Counted from the stretch's first letter, positions 1 through 8,342 are shown. The stretch: DNA of 64,000 bases from Gemmata massiliana (GCF_901538265.1 NZ_LR593886.1:1-64000), one strand, 5' to 3'. Notes: generated by a model not told the origin, from the letters alone. Numbers and translations: made by a program.

Positions 1-14
1 AAAATACTGACTGA

Positions 15-1058
15 ATGAACACCGCTCTGTTTGCAGCGCGATTTACACAAAACGAGGCACTTTTGAGTACGCCGGCCCCGCGCTGGAGCGGATTCCTCGT
101 GCTGCCGGAGAACCGCGTCGCGGTCCGTGCGGTGCGGTCGGTGTATCGCAGCGTTGTCGCGGGCAAACGACCGGGTGCGACCCCTCTCGTGCTGCACGGT
201 CCGCCGGGAACGGGCAAATCGCACCTCAGTGCGTCACTCGCACAGCGCCTGTCCACGTCCCCGAACGGTGTCACGGTGCGGGTTGTGTCCGCGGGCGATG
301 TGAGCCGCTCTCCGGAAGAAAGCCTCACCGACGACGAACTGACCGACTGCGACCTGCTCGCGCTCGAAGACGTCCAGCAGCTCTCGGAACACAAAACGGA
401 CGCCGCGTGCGACCTCCTCGACCGGCGAACCGCCCGCCGCCGCGCAACAGTGGTGACCGCGCACGCGGGGCCGTCGCAACTCGCCAACTTGCCCCACCGG
501 TTGACCTCACGGCTTTCGGCCGGGCTAGTGGTGCAACTCGGCCCACTCACGCCTGCGAGCCGCCGAGCGATCCTGGCCGAAGTCGCAATCGCGAAGAAAG
601 TTCGACTGACCGACGAAGCGCTCGACTGGCTCAGCGAACAAGTGACCGGCGGGGGGGTTCGAGCCACTCTCGGTTTGCTCCAGAACCTGGCGCAAGTCGC
701 GTCCGCGTTTCCGGGGCCGCTGACGCGCGCAGACGTGCAACAAACGTTGGCGGAAACGGGACAACCGACATCCGCCCCGAATGACATTTCGAGGATCGTG
801 GAGCGTGTGGCCGCGGCTTTCGGGGTCAGCGAAAAGGAATTGCTCGGACCGAGCCGCCTCCGCAGCGTACTGCAATCGCGGCAGGTCGCGATGTACCTCG
901 CGCGTGAACTCATGGGGCTGTCGCTCCCGCGACTCGGAGCCGCCTTTGGGCGCGACCACACGACGGTTCTGCACGCCTGTCGCAAAGTGGAAACGGCACT
1001 CACGGAAGACACGGAACTGGCGAAGCGCGTGCGCGACCTGCGCGCGGTGTTGGCGTGA
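15..1058 (+). CDS. dnaA: Chromosomal replication initiator DnaA (short form, domains III-IV)
   Basis: The product is the AAA+ initiator that binds DnaA boxes and opens oriC. Residues about 28-240 form the AAA+ domain, with Walker A GPPGTGKSHL (about 62-71) and Walker B LLALEDVQQL. The C-terminal helix-turn-helix domain carries the signature DHTTVLHACRKV (about 314-325). At 347 residues it is about 100 shorter than typical DnaA: only about 27 residues precede the AAA+ domain, so domain I (oligomerisation and helicase contact) and the linker domain II are missing. An in-frame TGA lies immediately before the ATG (12-14), so the start cannot move upstream without a frameshift. It is followed by an origin-like region and dnaN. 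A run of seven G at 651-657 lies within the gene. Confidence 0.93.
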   Translation: MNTALFAARFTQNEALLSTPAPRWSGFLVLPENRVAVRAVRSVYRSVVAGKRPGATPLVLHGPPGTGKSHLSASLAQRLSTSPNGVTVRVVSAGDVSRSPEESLTDDELTDCDLLALEDVQQLSEHKTDAACDLLDRRTARRRATVVTAHAGPSQLANLPHRLTSRLSAGLVVQLGPLTPASRRAILAEVAIAKKVRLTDEALDWLSEQVTGGGVRATLGLLQNLAQVASAFPGPLTRADVQQTLAETGQPTSAPNDISRIVERVAAAFGVSEKELLGPSRLRSVLQSRQVAMYLARELMGLSLPRLGAAFGRDHTTVLHACRKVETALTEDTELAKRVRDLRAVLA

Positions 1059-1065
1059 TTGTAAC

Positions 1066-1211
1066 CCTGTGGAAAACTTGGCGCGCGACTGGCGCGCGAG
1101 CTTTCCCAACTGGCGCGCGGTGTGGTGTATTCCGAACAACGAACAGTGCCCACAATCGGCGCGGCACAGAACAACACGAGCGCGTCACTCGCGCGCCAAG
1201 TTTTCCACAGG
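1066..1211. repeat. 23-bp perfect inverted repeat with DnaA-box-like cores
   Basis: Left arm 1066-1088 begins CCTGTGGAAAACTTGG and is the exact reverse complement of right arm 1189-1211. The arms are separated by 100 bp. Each arm joins a DnaA-box-like nonamer (TGTGGAAAA or TTTTCCACA) to a CGCGCG motif. The two boxes therefore face each other in opposite orientations. Confidence 0.9.
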
Positions 1212-1290
1212 ACCGTTCAGAGACGAAGTGCTTGAAAAGTGAGGACGTCGGGGCAGGGTGAGGAAGTGCGCGCCAAAAACACCGCTCACC

Positions 1291-1326
1291 TTACTACTGC
1301 TACTGGATGTTTAAAATAAAGGATAA
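1291..1326. promoter_or_regulatory. DnaA-trio-like run and AT-rich unwinding candidate
   Basis: The run TTACTACTGCTACTGG (1291-1306) resembles the CTA-type trinucleotide repeats (DnaA-trios on the other strand) that lie beside the unwinding element in Bacillus oriC. A GCGCGCCA copy lies just upstream (1268-1275), and TTTAAAATAAAGGATAA follows (1310-1326). The order GC-rich motif, trios, AT-rich DNA matches the basal unwinding layout known from other bacteria. Function is inferred. Confidence 0.5.
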
Positions 1327-1389
1327 CAAGTAACTGGGAACGCACGATGCAAGACCCCAAAACACCCACGGAAGGCATGGAGGATCGCG

Positions 1390-2517
1390 ATGAAGATAAC
1401 GTGTCAGCGTGACAGTTTGCTCACCGCATGCCAACTCGTCAAAGCGGCAGTCGCGGCCCGCACCACGAAGCCCGTGTTGAGCAACATCAAGGCTTCAGCA
1501 CAGGACGACACACTGACACTTGTCGCTTACGACATGGAAGTCGGTATCCGCTACGAGCTGCCCGGCATCGTCGTGGCCCGAGCGGGATCGTGCATTCTGC
1601 CGATTACCGAGTTGGAGAAGATCCTTCGTGAGAGCGGCGATCCGGATATCTCCCTGGATGCGGGCAGCGAAGCGATCCTCGTGAAAACCACCGGCGGGCG
1701 CTTCGAGATGCCAAGTCTCGATGTGAACGAGTTCCCCGACATCCCGTCCTTCGACGACGGCGGGCACTACCACGAGATTACCGCTGGTACGTTGCGGACG
1801 ATGATTCGCCGCACTGCGTTCTCGGCAGACAAGAAGGACACCAGCGGTCGGTTCTCGCTGACGGGCGTGCTGTGGGAAGCAGAAGAGAAAGGCGCTCACC
1901 TGGTCGCGACCGACACCAAGCGGCTCGCGGTGTGTCACGGTCCGGCTAGTGTGTACGGTGTTAAAGACGGCGTGAAGACACTTCACCTCGTGCCACTGAA
2001 GGCTATTGCCCTTCGGGAACGGAATCGGGCCGGCGATCAGGAACTCATACGGATCGGCCTACGTGCGAATGCCGCCCTGTTCCAGACCGAGCGCGCGATG
2101 ATTTACCCCTCGCTGGTGCAGGGAAAGTTCCCGCCGTACCGCGAGATCATCTCGAAGACGCAGAAGGATTCGACCCAGAAGATTTCGTTGCCCGTAGACA
2201 GCTTCCTCTCGCGCGTTCGCCAAGCGGCCATCATGACCGACGACGAGAGCATGCGCGTGGACATGACCTTCGACGCGGGTGCGGTCACGATGAAGGCCCG
2301 CGGAGCGAAGACCGGTGCGAGCGAGGTGACGCTCGAATTGCCGGAGTACGACGGGCCGAAGACGGAGATCGCGTTCGATCCGTCGTACTTGGTTGAGTTT
2401 CTGCGGTCACTGGACGGCGAACCGACGGTGTTACTCGAAGTGTCTACCGGCCTCCGGCCCGCTCTGTTTACGTGCGGCGATCAGTATTCGTACTTGGTGA
2501 TGCCGCTGACCGGGTGA
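1390..2517 (+). CDS. dnaN: DNA polymerase III beta subunit (sliding clamp)
   Basis: This is the ring-shaped processivity clamp that tethers the replicative polymerase to DNA. The 375-residue length is normal, with the three clamp domains in order. Family features include the N-terminal MKITCQRDSLLTACQLVKAA, RPVLSNI-like TTKPVLSNIKAS, and the C-terminal YLVMPLTG ending, which matches the usual YxxMPMR-type tail only loosely. The start is supported by GGAGGA (1379-1384), 5 bases before the ATG. It follows the candidate origin and precedes the DciA-like gene, the standard origin gene order apart from the missing recF. Confidence 0.96.
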   Translation: MKITCQRDSLLTACQLVKAAVAARTTKPVLSNIKASAQDDTLTLVAYDMEVGIRYELPGIVVARAGSCILPITELEKILRESGDPDISLDAGSEAILVKTTGGRFEMPSLDVNEFPDIPSFDDGGHYHEITAGTLRTMIRRTAFSADKKDTSGRFSLTGVLWEAEEKGAHLVATDTKRLAVCHGPASVYGVKDGVKTLHLVPLKAIALRERNRAGDQELIRIGLRANAALFQTERAMIYPSLVQGKFPPYREIISKTQKDSTQKISLPVDSFLSRVRQAAIMTDDESMRVDMTFDAGAVTMKARGAKTGASEVTLELPEYDGPKTEIAFDPSYLVEFLRSLDGEPTVLLEVSTGLRPALFTCGDQYSYLVMPLTG

Positions 2518-2599
2518 GCGGACGGTGTTAATAACTCTGCGTGGCTATTCGTGGGCGTTCCGTTAGCCGGCTCGAACCGGTCGTTCGTCAGGGGCCAGT

Positions 2600-2911
2600 A
2601 TGGGTACCGACAACCGCGGTCCGGAGAATATCGCCGACATCCTCGGCAAGTTGTTCACGTCCCGTGGGTGGGGGCGGAAGAACGACCGACTGCGATTGGA
2701 ATCCGCGTGGAGTACCGCCGCGGGCAACGAGCTGTTGAAGGACACGCAGGTATTGGGGATGCGGCGCGGGGTGTTGGAGATCGCGGTGCGGAACGCGGTT
2801 CTGTTATCAGAACTGACACAGTTCCACAAACGCGGGCTGCTTACCAGGCTCCGTACCGCGATGCCCGGTGTCACGCTGACCGACCTGAAGTTCCGTGCGG
2901 CCTCGTGGTAA
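2600..2911 (+). CDS. dciA: DUF721/DciA-family protein (putative helicase-loading factor)
   Basis: The 103-residue protein has the DUF721 pattern: an N-terminal helix (IADILGKLFTSRGWGRK), then the W-x-x-A-A-G-x-E core (ESAWSTAAGNELLKDT), the hydrophobic strands RRGVLEIAVRNAVLLSEL, and LLTRLRTAMPG near the end. DciA proteins recruit the replicative helicase in bacteria lacking DnaC or DnaI, and members usually sit between recF and gyrB. Here the gene lies between dnaN and gyrB. Because the local DnaA lacks domain I, a separate helicase recruiter would be especially relevant; that link is inference. Confidence 0.8.
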   Translation: MGTDNRGPENIADILGKLFTSRGWGRKNDRLRLESAWSTAAGNELLKDTQVLGMRRGVLEIAVRNAVLLSELTQFHKRGLLTRLRTAMPGVTLTDLKFRAASW

Positions 2912-2948
2912 TAACGTTGAATCTCTGAACCGGAAGGGAACCAATACG

Positions 2949-5420
2949 ATGAGCACCGAAACGCCACCGGCCGGGGAATACACCGAGGCTCACATGAAGA
3001 GCCTCAAGGACGCGGCACACATTCGCCAGAACCCGGGCATGTACGTCGGCAACACGCAGTCGTCCGGGTTGCACCACCTCGTTTACGAGATCGTGTACAA
3101 CTCTGTGGACGAGTGGCTCGCCGGCCACGGTACACACATCCGCGTGACCATCCACGACAACGGGGCGATTACCGTCGCCGACGACGGGCGCGGAATTCCC
3201 GTCGGGATCAAGAAGGACACCGGCAAATCGGCCCTCGAAGAAGCTCTGACCGTCGCTGGTAACAGCGGGAAGTTCGACAACGCCGCGTACCGCGTGTCGC
3301 TCGGTCTGCACGGGATGGGTGCGAAGGCGATGAACGCCCTGTCCGAATGGTGCGAGGTCGAGGTTCGGCGGGATAACCGTGTTCACAAGATGGAGTTCGA
3401 GCGCGGGTACGCGACCAGCAAGCTCCAGGATCTCGGACCCGCACCGGCCGGTCAGCGCGGAACCACGATCACGTTCCGCCCGGACCCGCTGCCCGAGTTT
3501 TTCGGCACCCTCCAATTCGACTACGAAACGCTCGAGGAACGGTTCCGCGAGATTGCCTATTTGTGCAAAGGATTAGCCATTACGCTCACTGACGAGCGTA
3601 CCAGCAAGTCCGTGCATTTCCAGTTCGAGGGCGGTATCGCCGAGTACGTCGTTTGGCTGAACCAGGGCGAAACCCTCGAACACCCACCGATCTACATGCA
3701 ACGAGAGGTCGAGCACACGACCCCCGAGACGAGTGGGATGGGGCTGAAGGTCGCGGTGGAAGTCGCGATTCAGTACACCGGTGGCGAAGACGAACGGGTT
3801 CGGTGCTACACGAACAACGCCTACAACCCCGTTGGCGGTACGCACCTCAGTGGGTTCCGCGGGGGCTTAACGAAGGCGATCAACGCCTACGGAAAGAAGG
3901 AAGGGCACTTCAAGCCGGAACTGGAAGTGCGCGGGGACGACTTCCGTGCGGGATTGACCGCGATTGTCAGTATCTCCCACCCGGACCCGCTGTTCGAGTC
4001 GCAGACGAAGATCAAGCTGAACAACCCCGAAGTGGAAGGGATCGTCGGCAGCATCGTGTACGAGTGCCTCTCGGAGTACCTGGAGAAGAACCCGAAGGAC
4101 GCGAAGCGGATTTGCGACAAGGTGGCACTCACCGCCGAACTGCGGCTCGCTGCGAAGAAGGCCCGTGACGCTCTCAAGAACCGGAAGAACGCACTGAGTG
4201 GCGGGCTCCCGGGCAAACTGTACGACTGCACCTCACGCGATCACCTGAAGAACGAACTGTTCCTCGTCGAAGGTGATTCCGCCGGTGGCAGCGCCGAGAG
4301 CGGGCGCGACCGGCACTATCAGGCGATTCTCCCGTTGAAGGGTAAGGTGCTGAACGTCGAGAAGGCGAAGTTCGAGAAGCTGCTAGAGAACAACGAAATC
4401 GCGGCCCTCATTGGGGCCGTGGGCATCGATATTGACAACGTCGAAGACGTGAGCAAGGTGCGGTACGGGAAGATTATCATCCTTACCGACGCCGACGTGG
4501 ACGGTCAGCACATCCGCACGCTGTTGCTCACGTTTTTCTTCCGCCAAATGCGGAAGCTGATCGAAGCGGGGCACGTGTTCGTTGCCCGGCCGCCGTTGTT
4601 CAAGGTCACGCAGAAGAAAGAAACGCGGTTCGTTCAGACGCGCGAAGAGATGGTCATCGAGTTGACTAACCGGGGGTTGAAGGCGACCGCGCTCCAGGTC
4701 ACGAAACCGGATCAGCCGGCGCGAACCGTGATGAGCGACGACCTCACGAAGCTACTTCCGGCACTCACCGAGGCCGAAACCGCCGTTGTGGGTCTGGAGC
4801 GACGCGGGCGCACGCTGGATGAACTCCTTCCGCGTCTCGTGGATGGGGTGTTCCCCGTGTACCACGTCTACGAGCGCGCCAAAAACAAGGAACACTGGTT
4901 CCGCACGTCCGAGGATGTGACGGCGTTCAAGGCGACGCTCACGGAACAGTTGCAGCGCGAGCCGGTTATTGAAGAGGACTACACGCTCGACGAGTGGCAC
5001 GACCTCAAGGCCCTGAATCGTGCTCTCGCGAAGATGAAGAGCACCGGACTCGATGCGAGTGATCTCGTGCCGTTGCAACGAGTCGCCGGGCGCGAGCCAC
5101 CGGTGCGGTACACGCTCGAACACGACGGGCACACCAAGAATCTCGTAAGTATGCGCGAGCTGGTGGCCGAAATTCGCCGCCTCGGTGAGAAGGGCATGGC
5201 AGTAACGCGGTTCAAAGGGTTGGGTGAAATGGACCCCGAGGAGTTGTGGGAAACGACTCTGAATCCGGGTCACCGCACGCTGTTGCAGGTGACGCTGAAC
5301 GATGCGTTCAAGGCGGAGGAGATGTTCCGCACGCTGATGGGCAAAGAGGTACAGGACCGACGCACGTTCATCTTCAACAACACGCTCAAGAGCGTCGAGG
5401 ACATCGACTACGGGGCGTAA
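2949..5420 (+). CDS. gyrB: DNA gyrase subunit B
   Basis: This is the ATPase subunit of type II topoisomerase, which with GyrA introduces negative supercoils. In order it has a GHKL ATPase domain (IRQNPGMYVG, DDGRGIPVGI, GLHGMGAKAMNAL), a transducer domain, a TOPRIM domain (LVEGDSAGGSAESGRDR, LTDADVDGQHIRTLLL) and the C-terminal RFKGLGEMDPEELWETT motif. At 823 residues it includes an insertion between TOPRIM and the tail, as in Gram-negative GyrB. ATG 2949 is preferred over in-frame upstream codons because GGAAGGGA precedes it (about 2930-2938). ATPase motifs are somewhat divergent (YNSVDEW for the common DNAIDEA; GLHGMGAKAMN for GLHGVGVSVVN). It ends at a strong convergent terminator. Confidence 0.94.
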   Translation: MSTETPPAGEYTEAHMKSLKDAAHIRQNPGMYVGNTQSSGLHHLVYEIVYNSVDEWLAGHGTHIRVTIHDNGAITVADDGRGIPVGIKKDTGKSALEEALTVAGNSGKFDNAAYRVSLGLHGMGAKAMNALSEWCEVEVRRDNRVHKMEFERGYATSKLQDLGPAPAGQRGTTITFRPDPLPEFFGTLQFDYETLEERFREIAYLCKGLAITLTDERTSKSVHFQFEGGIAEYVVWLNQGETLEHPPIYMQREVEHTTPETSGMGLKVAVEVAIQYTGGEDERVRCYTNNAYNPVGGTHLSGFRGGLTKAINAYGKKEGHFKPELEVRGDDFRAGLTAIVSISHPDPLFESQTKIKLNNPEVEGIVGSIVYECLSEYLEKNPKDAKRICDKVALTAELRLAAKKARDALKNRKNALSGGLPGKLYDCTSRDHLKNELFLVEGDSAGGSAESGRDRHYQAILPLKGKVLNVEKAKFEKLLENNEIAALIGAVGIDIDNVEDVSKVRYGKIIILTDADVDGQHIRTLLLTFFFRQMRKLIEAGHVFVARPPLFKVTQKKETRFVQTREEMVIELTNRGLKATALQVTKPDQPARTVMSDDLTKLLPALTEAETAVVGLERRGRTLDELLPRLVDGVFPVYHVYERAKNKEHWFRTSEDVTAFKATLTEQLQREPVIEEDYTLDEWHDLKALNRALAKMKSTGLDASDLVPLQRVAGREPPVRYTLEHDGHTKNLVSMRELVAEIRRLGEKGMAVTRFKGLGEMDPEELWETTLNPGHRTLLQVTLNDAFKAEEMFRTLMGKEVQDRRTFIFNNTLKSVEDIDYGA

Positions 5421-5426
5421 GGTTGG

Positions 5427-5483
5427 AAGCCGAAACGCACACGCGGCCGGGATATCTTCCCGGCCGCGTGTGCGTTTCGGCTT
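5427..5483. terminator. Bidirectional terminator, 26-bp perfect hairpin
   Basis: Arms 5427-5452 and 5458-5483 are perfect reverse complements (26 bp) around a 5-base loop. The hairpin lies between convergent gyrB (plus) and the small lipoprotein gene (minus), so it probably terminates both. Confidence 0.85.
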
Positions 5484-5497
5484 GTTGATTTGTGTGG

Positions 5498-5860
5498 CTA
5501 CTTGGGCTTAACAAAGCCGCCGAAGAGATCTGGAAAGTCCGTCGCAACACCACCGTCCATTAGGTACGTTTTCTGCGCCGTCTCGACGCGCTCTTTGGCC
5601 TTCTTGAACTCCCCGTCGTACTTCGTGATTAGTTTTTCCCGTTCTTCCTGGCTCAACTTGAGTTTGTCAATCTTTTCGATGGTGCTTTTGACACGCTCAA
5701 GAGCACCGGCCTGCTTGTCGCGAGATTCTTTCTTCTCAAGGGTTTCGGCGTACCCGTTGAGATGAACGATGAACTCTCTCATGAGGGCGTCGGGGCCGCC
5801 GCACCCGGTTACAGTGAACAGCAGAAACCCGACGGTCCCCAGTGTAACGAAGCGCTTCAT
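5498..5860 (-). CDS. Small putative lipoprotein with charged helical body
   Basis: The proposed start MKRFVTLGTVGFLLFTVTGC gives a 120-residue product with a lipoprotein signal peptide and lipobox VTGC, so the mature protein would be acylated at Cys20. An in-frame start 30 codons upstream would bury the signal peptide and is disfavoured. The mature part is rich in Lys and Glu and predicted helical or coiled-coil (ETLEKKESRDKQAGALERV, KLSQEEREKLITKYDGEFKK). No catalytic motif is visible and no family was recognised. It converges on gyrB across the 26-bp terminator. Confidence 0.72.
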   Translation of the reverse strand: MKRFVTLGTVGFLLFTVTGCGGPDALMREFIVHLNGYAETLEKKESRDKQAGALERVKSTIEKIDKLKLSQEEREKLITKYDGEFKKAKERVETAQKTYLMDGGVATDFPDLFGGFVKPK

Positions 5861-5977
5861 GTCGCGATCTCCATCGGTGTGCTCCGGGGCCGGAACGGAC
5901 CTCGGCACCGTGTTCGCGACACTATACTGCGAATCTCGCGCCGGGACCATTCGAGCGCGGGAAAACGCGGTACGCGG

Positions 5978-8260
5978 TCACGGAAGTCGCGCGTCAGTGG
6001 GCATTTTCAGTTCGGTACCCGGGGCTAGCACTTCGTCGGGCCTTGAGATTTTGTTCAGGTCGTAGATGTCTGACCAGCGCTGCTCGGAGCCCATTGTTTG
6101 TCGCGCGATTTGTCGAAGCGTCATGCCGTTGCCATTTGGAACAGTGAATACCGAGCGTCCGTTTGTTACCGGGCGTGGAGCGGCGTTGTTCCATTCCGGC
6201 TGCGAAGGTGCTGTGTTTCTGGACCCGCTCGCCGGTTGCACTGCACCGCCACCAACCATTTGAGGGAACTTGCGCTTCAACACGTGAATGGGGGGTACGT
6301 CGACGCGGTCCCCGGTTCGGATGAGCCGGTCCTGGTTGTACGCGCTTAGGGCCGCAGCGAATCGGTCGTCGTTGTAGAACTCCCGGCTGATGGTTTTGTA
6401 GCTGTCGCTGGACGTCACCGTGTGGATGTCCACATCGAAGGTTGTCTTCGGTGCGAACTCGGGTGCGGCGGGTCTCGACTCGTTGCCCGCGGTGGGTTTG
6501 ATGCTTGTGGGAATGACCGCGCCGGGATGTTCAAGTGCCGGCGCAGGCGGGTTGAGGTTCGGCAGCGCGCCAGGTTGCTTCACGTCCGAAGGGAAGAGCG
6601 GCTTTGTTGGTTCAGCGATCCCGCCCATTGGTTTCGTGCTCTCGGGACCGACACCGGGGAACAGTGAGCCCGGCTCAGGAATGCTGCCTTGTGATTTCGT
6701 TGGTGTTGTAGGTGTACCTGCCGGAGTGCCAAATCCCGGTGGCGGTGGAATTAATGTCTCTGATGGTTGCGGAATCGAAGGCGCACCGCCACTTTTGGCA
6801 CCGGTGGAGCCAGTTGGCCCTGTCGGAAACGCTGGTTCGATCTGTTTTGGTGTCTTCGGGTCACCTGGTATTGGTGGCGTAGCTCCAGGAAGTGCGGGAA
6901 GCTCGAGTTCTGGGGCTTTAGGAAGTGCGGTTGGCGCGCTCTTAGCCACATCCGTTGATGGCGGGAAAGCAGGCGGGATCGTCACCCCACCATCTCCGCC
7001 GCCATTGAGTTTAGGTGCTGATTTGGTGTCTTGTCCTTTAGGAACGAGATCACCGGGTGGTGGGACGACGTTGGCTGGCGATGGAGGAATGGCGGGTACG
7101 TCGAGTTTAGGAGGTGCAACACTCGGAGCCATAGATGAGGCAGCCGGAGTTGATCCCCCCAATGTGGACGGCAGTGCCGGTGCGACGGGCGCGGTTGGTG
7201 TAGGTGAAGTACCTGTCGGCGTGGGAGTACCACCCAAAGTGGGCGCTGCGGGCGCGCTTGGAGCGCTGGGCAATGCGGGTACAGGCACAGGCGGTAAACC
7301 GCTACTCGCTGGGAGCGGTGGCGCGCTTGGTCCAGGTGGCTGGAGTGCCCCCGAACCTCCTGCTGGTATCACAGGATATTCTGAAGAGCCGCCGGCGTTA
7401 GGAATCCGAGGGAATTCAGAAGGTCGCTGATCCGGGATGTGTGGCGGCAACGGTGGTGCGACAATAGTGCCATTGGATTTATCAGCCGGTGGACCACCAG
7501 CCGGCATCAACGGAGCCGAGTTTTGTGACCCTTCAGGACGTTCTCTTTGTTGCGAATTGCTGTCGCTTGACGACGTCGCAGTGATTGTTGGTGGAGAAGT
7601 AGTTGCTGTCGAGGACGTGCTCTCTTTGCGGAGCGCCTTGTCATCATTCGCGACAGCAACGGGTGCAGAAGGTTCCGCGGCGCCTTTCGCGGGGAACATC
7701 ACCTTCACTGCACCGATGCCCGCAAACAGGCTGAGGACTGCCACGCTGATCGTCAGTTGCTTCTTGTTGAATCGCGCGAGCAGATTGCTGATGGTCGTCG
7801 GAGCTGCATCGACTGCGGCTTCAGCGAGCGGTTCGGGAGGCACTCCGGTCGTGGTTGTGGCAGCCACGGCCGCGACAGTTGCGGCGATCGTTGCCGCAGT
7901 TGCTGTGGGTGAAGTCGGAACGGGTGCGCTAGGAACCGGGGCCGCACTCGAAACCGGTGCTGCAGGTTTAGCCGGAGCTTCAGCCTTCGGCGCGGCGGGA
8001 GCAGGCGCTTCCGCTTTTGGTGCGCTGGGTGCTTCGACCTTCGTTGGTGTAGGAGTAGGTGCCGGAGCCGGAGTTTCGGCTTTGGGGGCCGGGTTCGGTG
8101 TGGGCGCAGGCGCGGGGGCTGGCGTTTCGGCTTTGGGAGCCGCGCCCGGTACGGTCGTTGAAATGAGCGCCGCGACCAAAGGCGCTGCCGCCGCGGGGAT
8201 TGGAGTGGTACGGGAAAACGACGGCTTGGCTGGCACGTCAACGGCAATGGGTTCGGTCAT
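5978..8260 (-). CDS. Proline/alanine-rich membrane protein with C-terminal LysM-like domains
   Basis: The 760-residue protein begins with a low-complexity Ala/Pro segment (about 35-150) containing repeats of the type PKAETPAPAP. One transmembrane helix follows at about 170-188 (LTISVAVLSLFAGIGAVKVMF), then a long Pro/Ser/Gly linker. Two LysM-like modules end the protein: about 615-665 (YKTISREFYNDDRFAAALSA ... GDRVDVPPIHVLK) and about 705-755 (GMTLRQIARQTMGSEQRW ... LAPGTELKMPT). LysM modules bind peptidoglycan. The topology suggests an inner-membrane anchored protein reaching across the periplasm. The gene starts 82 bases after rsmH on the same strand, where ftsL sits in many bacteria. Confidence 0.75.
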   Translation of the reverse strand: MTEPIAVDVPAKPSFSRTTPIPAAAAPLVAALISTTVPGAAPKAETPAPAPAPTPNPAPKAETPAPAPTPTPTKVEAPSAPKAEAPAPAAPKAEAPAKPAAPVSSAAPVPSAPVPTSPTATAATIAATVAAVAATTTTGVPPEPLAEAAVDAAPTTISNLLARFNKKQLTISVAVLSLFAGIGAVKVMFPAKGAAEPSAPVAVANDDKALRKESTSSTATTSPPTITATSSSDSNSQQRERPEGSQNSAPLMPAGGPPADKSNGTIVAPPLPPHIPDQRPSEFPRIPNAGGSSEYPVIPAGGSGALQPPGPSAPPLPASSGLPPVPVPALPSAPSAPAAPTLGGTPTPTGTSPTPTAPVAPALPSTLGGSTPAASSMAPSVAPPKLDVPAIPPSPANVVPPPGDLVPKGQDTKSAPKLNGGGDGGVTIPPAFPPSTDVAKSAPTALPKAPELELPALPGATPPIPGDPKTPKQIEPAFPTGPTGSTGAKSGGAPSIPQPSETLIPPPPGFGTPAGTPTTPTKSQGSIPEPGSLFPGVGPESTKPMGGIAEPTKPLFPSDVKQPGALPNLNPPAPALEHPGAVIPTSIKPTAGNESRPAAPEFAPKTTFDVDIHTVTSSDSYKTISREFYNDDRFAAALSAYNQDRLIRTGDRVDVPPIHVLKRKFPQMVGGGAVQPASGSRNTAPSQPEWNNAAPRPVTNGRSVFTVPNGNGMTLRQIARQTMGSEQRWSDIYDLNKISRPDEVLAPGTELKMPTDARLP

Positions 8261-8342
8261 CCGTGACCTCGTAGTATGTGCGATCCGAGATTGGTACCCG
8301 ACGATTGGGAATCACCCAGCACGCCGAGTGCCGATCTGAAAA

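Larger units (their letters stand above)
1059..1389. other. oriC: Candidate chromosomal replication origin (oriC)
   Basis: This 331-bp non-coding gap between dnaA and dnaN holds a 23-bp perfect inverted repeat (1066-1088 and 1189-1211). Each arm contains a DnaA-box-like TTTTCCACA or its complement, one mismatch from TTATCCACA. It also holds three direct copies of TGGCGCGCG (1079, 1090 and 1111) and one inverted copy (1190-1198). Further on are a CTACTGCTACTG-type run (1292-1304) and an AT-rich stretch with GGATAA (1310-1332). Position next to dnaA, boxes, trio-like run and AT-rich DNA together support an origin. This is inferred from layout, not demonstrated. Confidence 0.72.

Noticed and set aside
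651..657. Run of seven G in dnaA as a possible phase-variable tract
   Set aside because: It is short, in an essential gene, and the downstream domain is intact; no evidence of slippage is visible.
5978..8260. Repeated PKAETPAPAP-like codons considered as a CRISPR-like or tandem repeat array
   Set aside because: The repeats are irregular and encode low-complexity protein; there are no regular spacers.
6420..8339. Two long plus-strand frames opposite the LysM-like gene
   Set aside because: The Gly/Ala/Val-rich translation mirrors the Pro/Ala-rich low-complexity gene on the minus strand.
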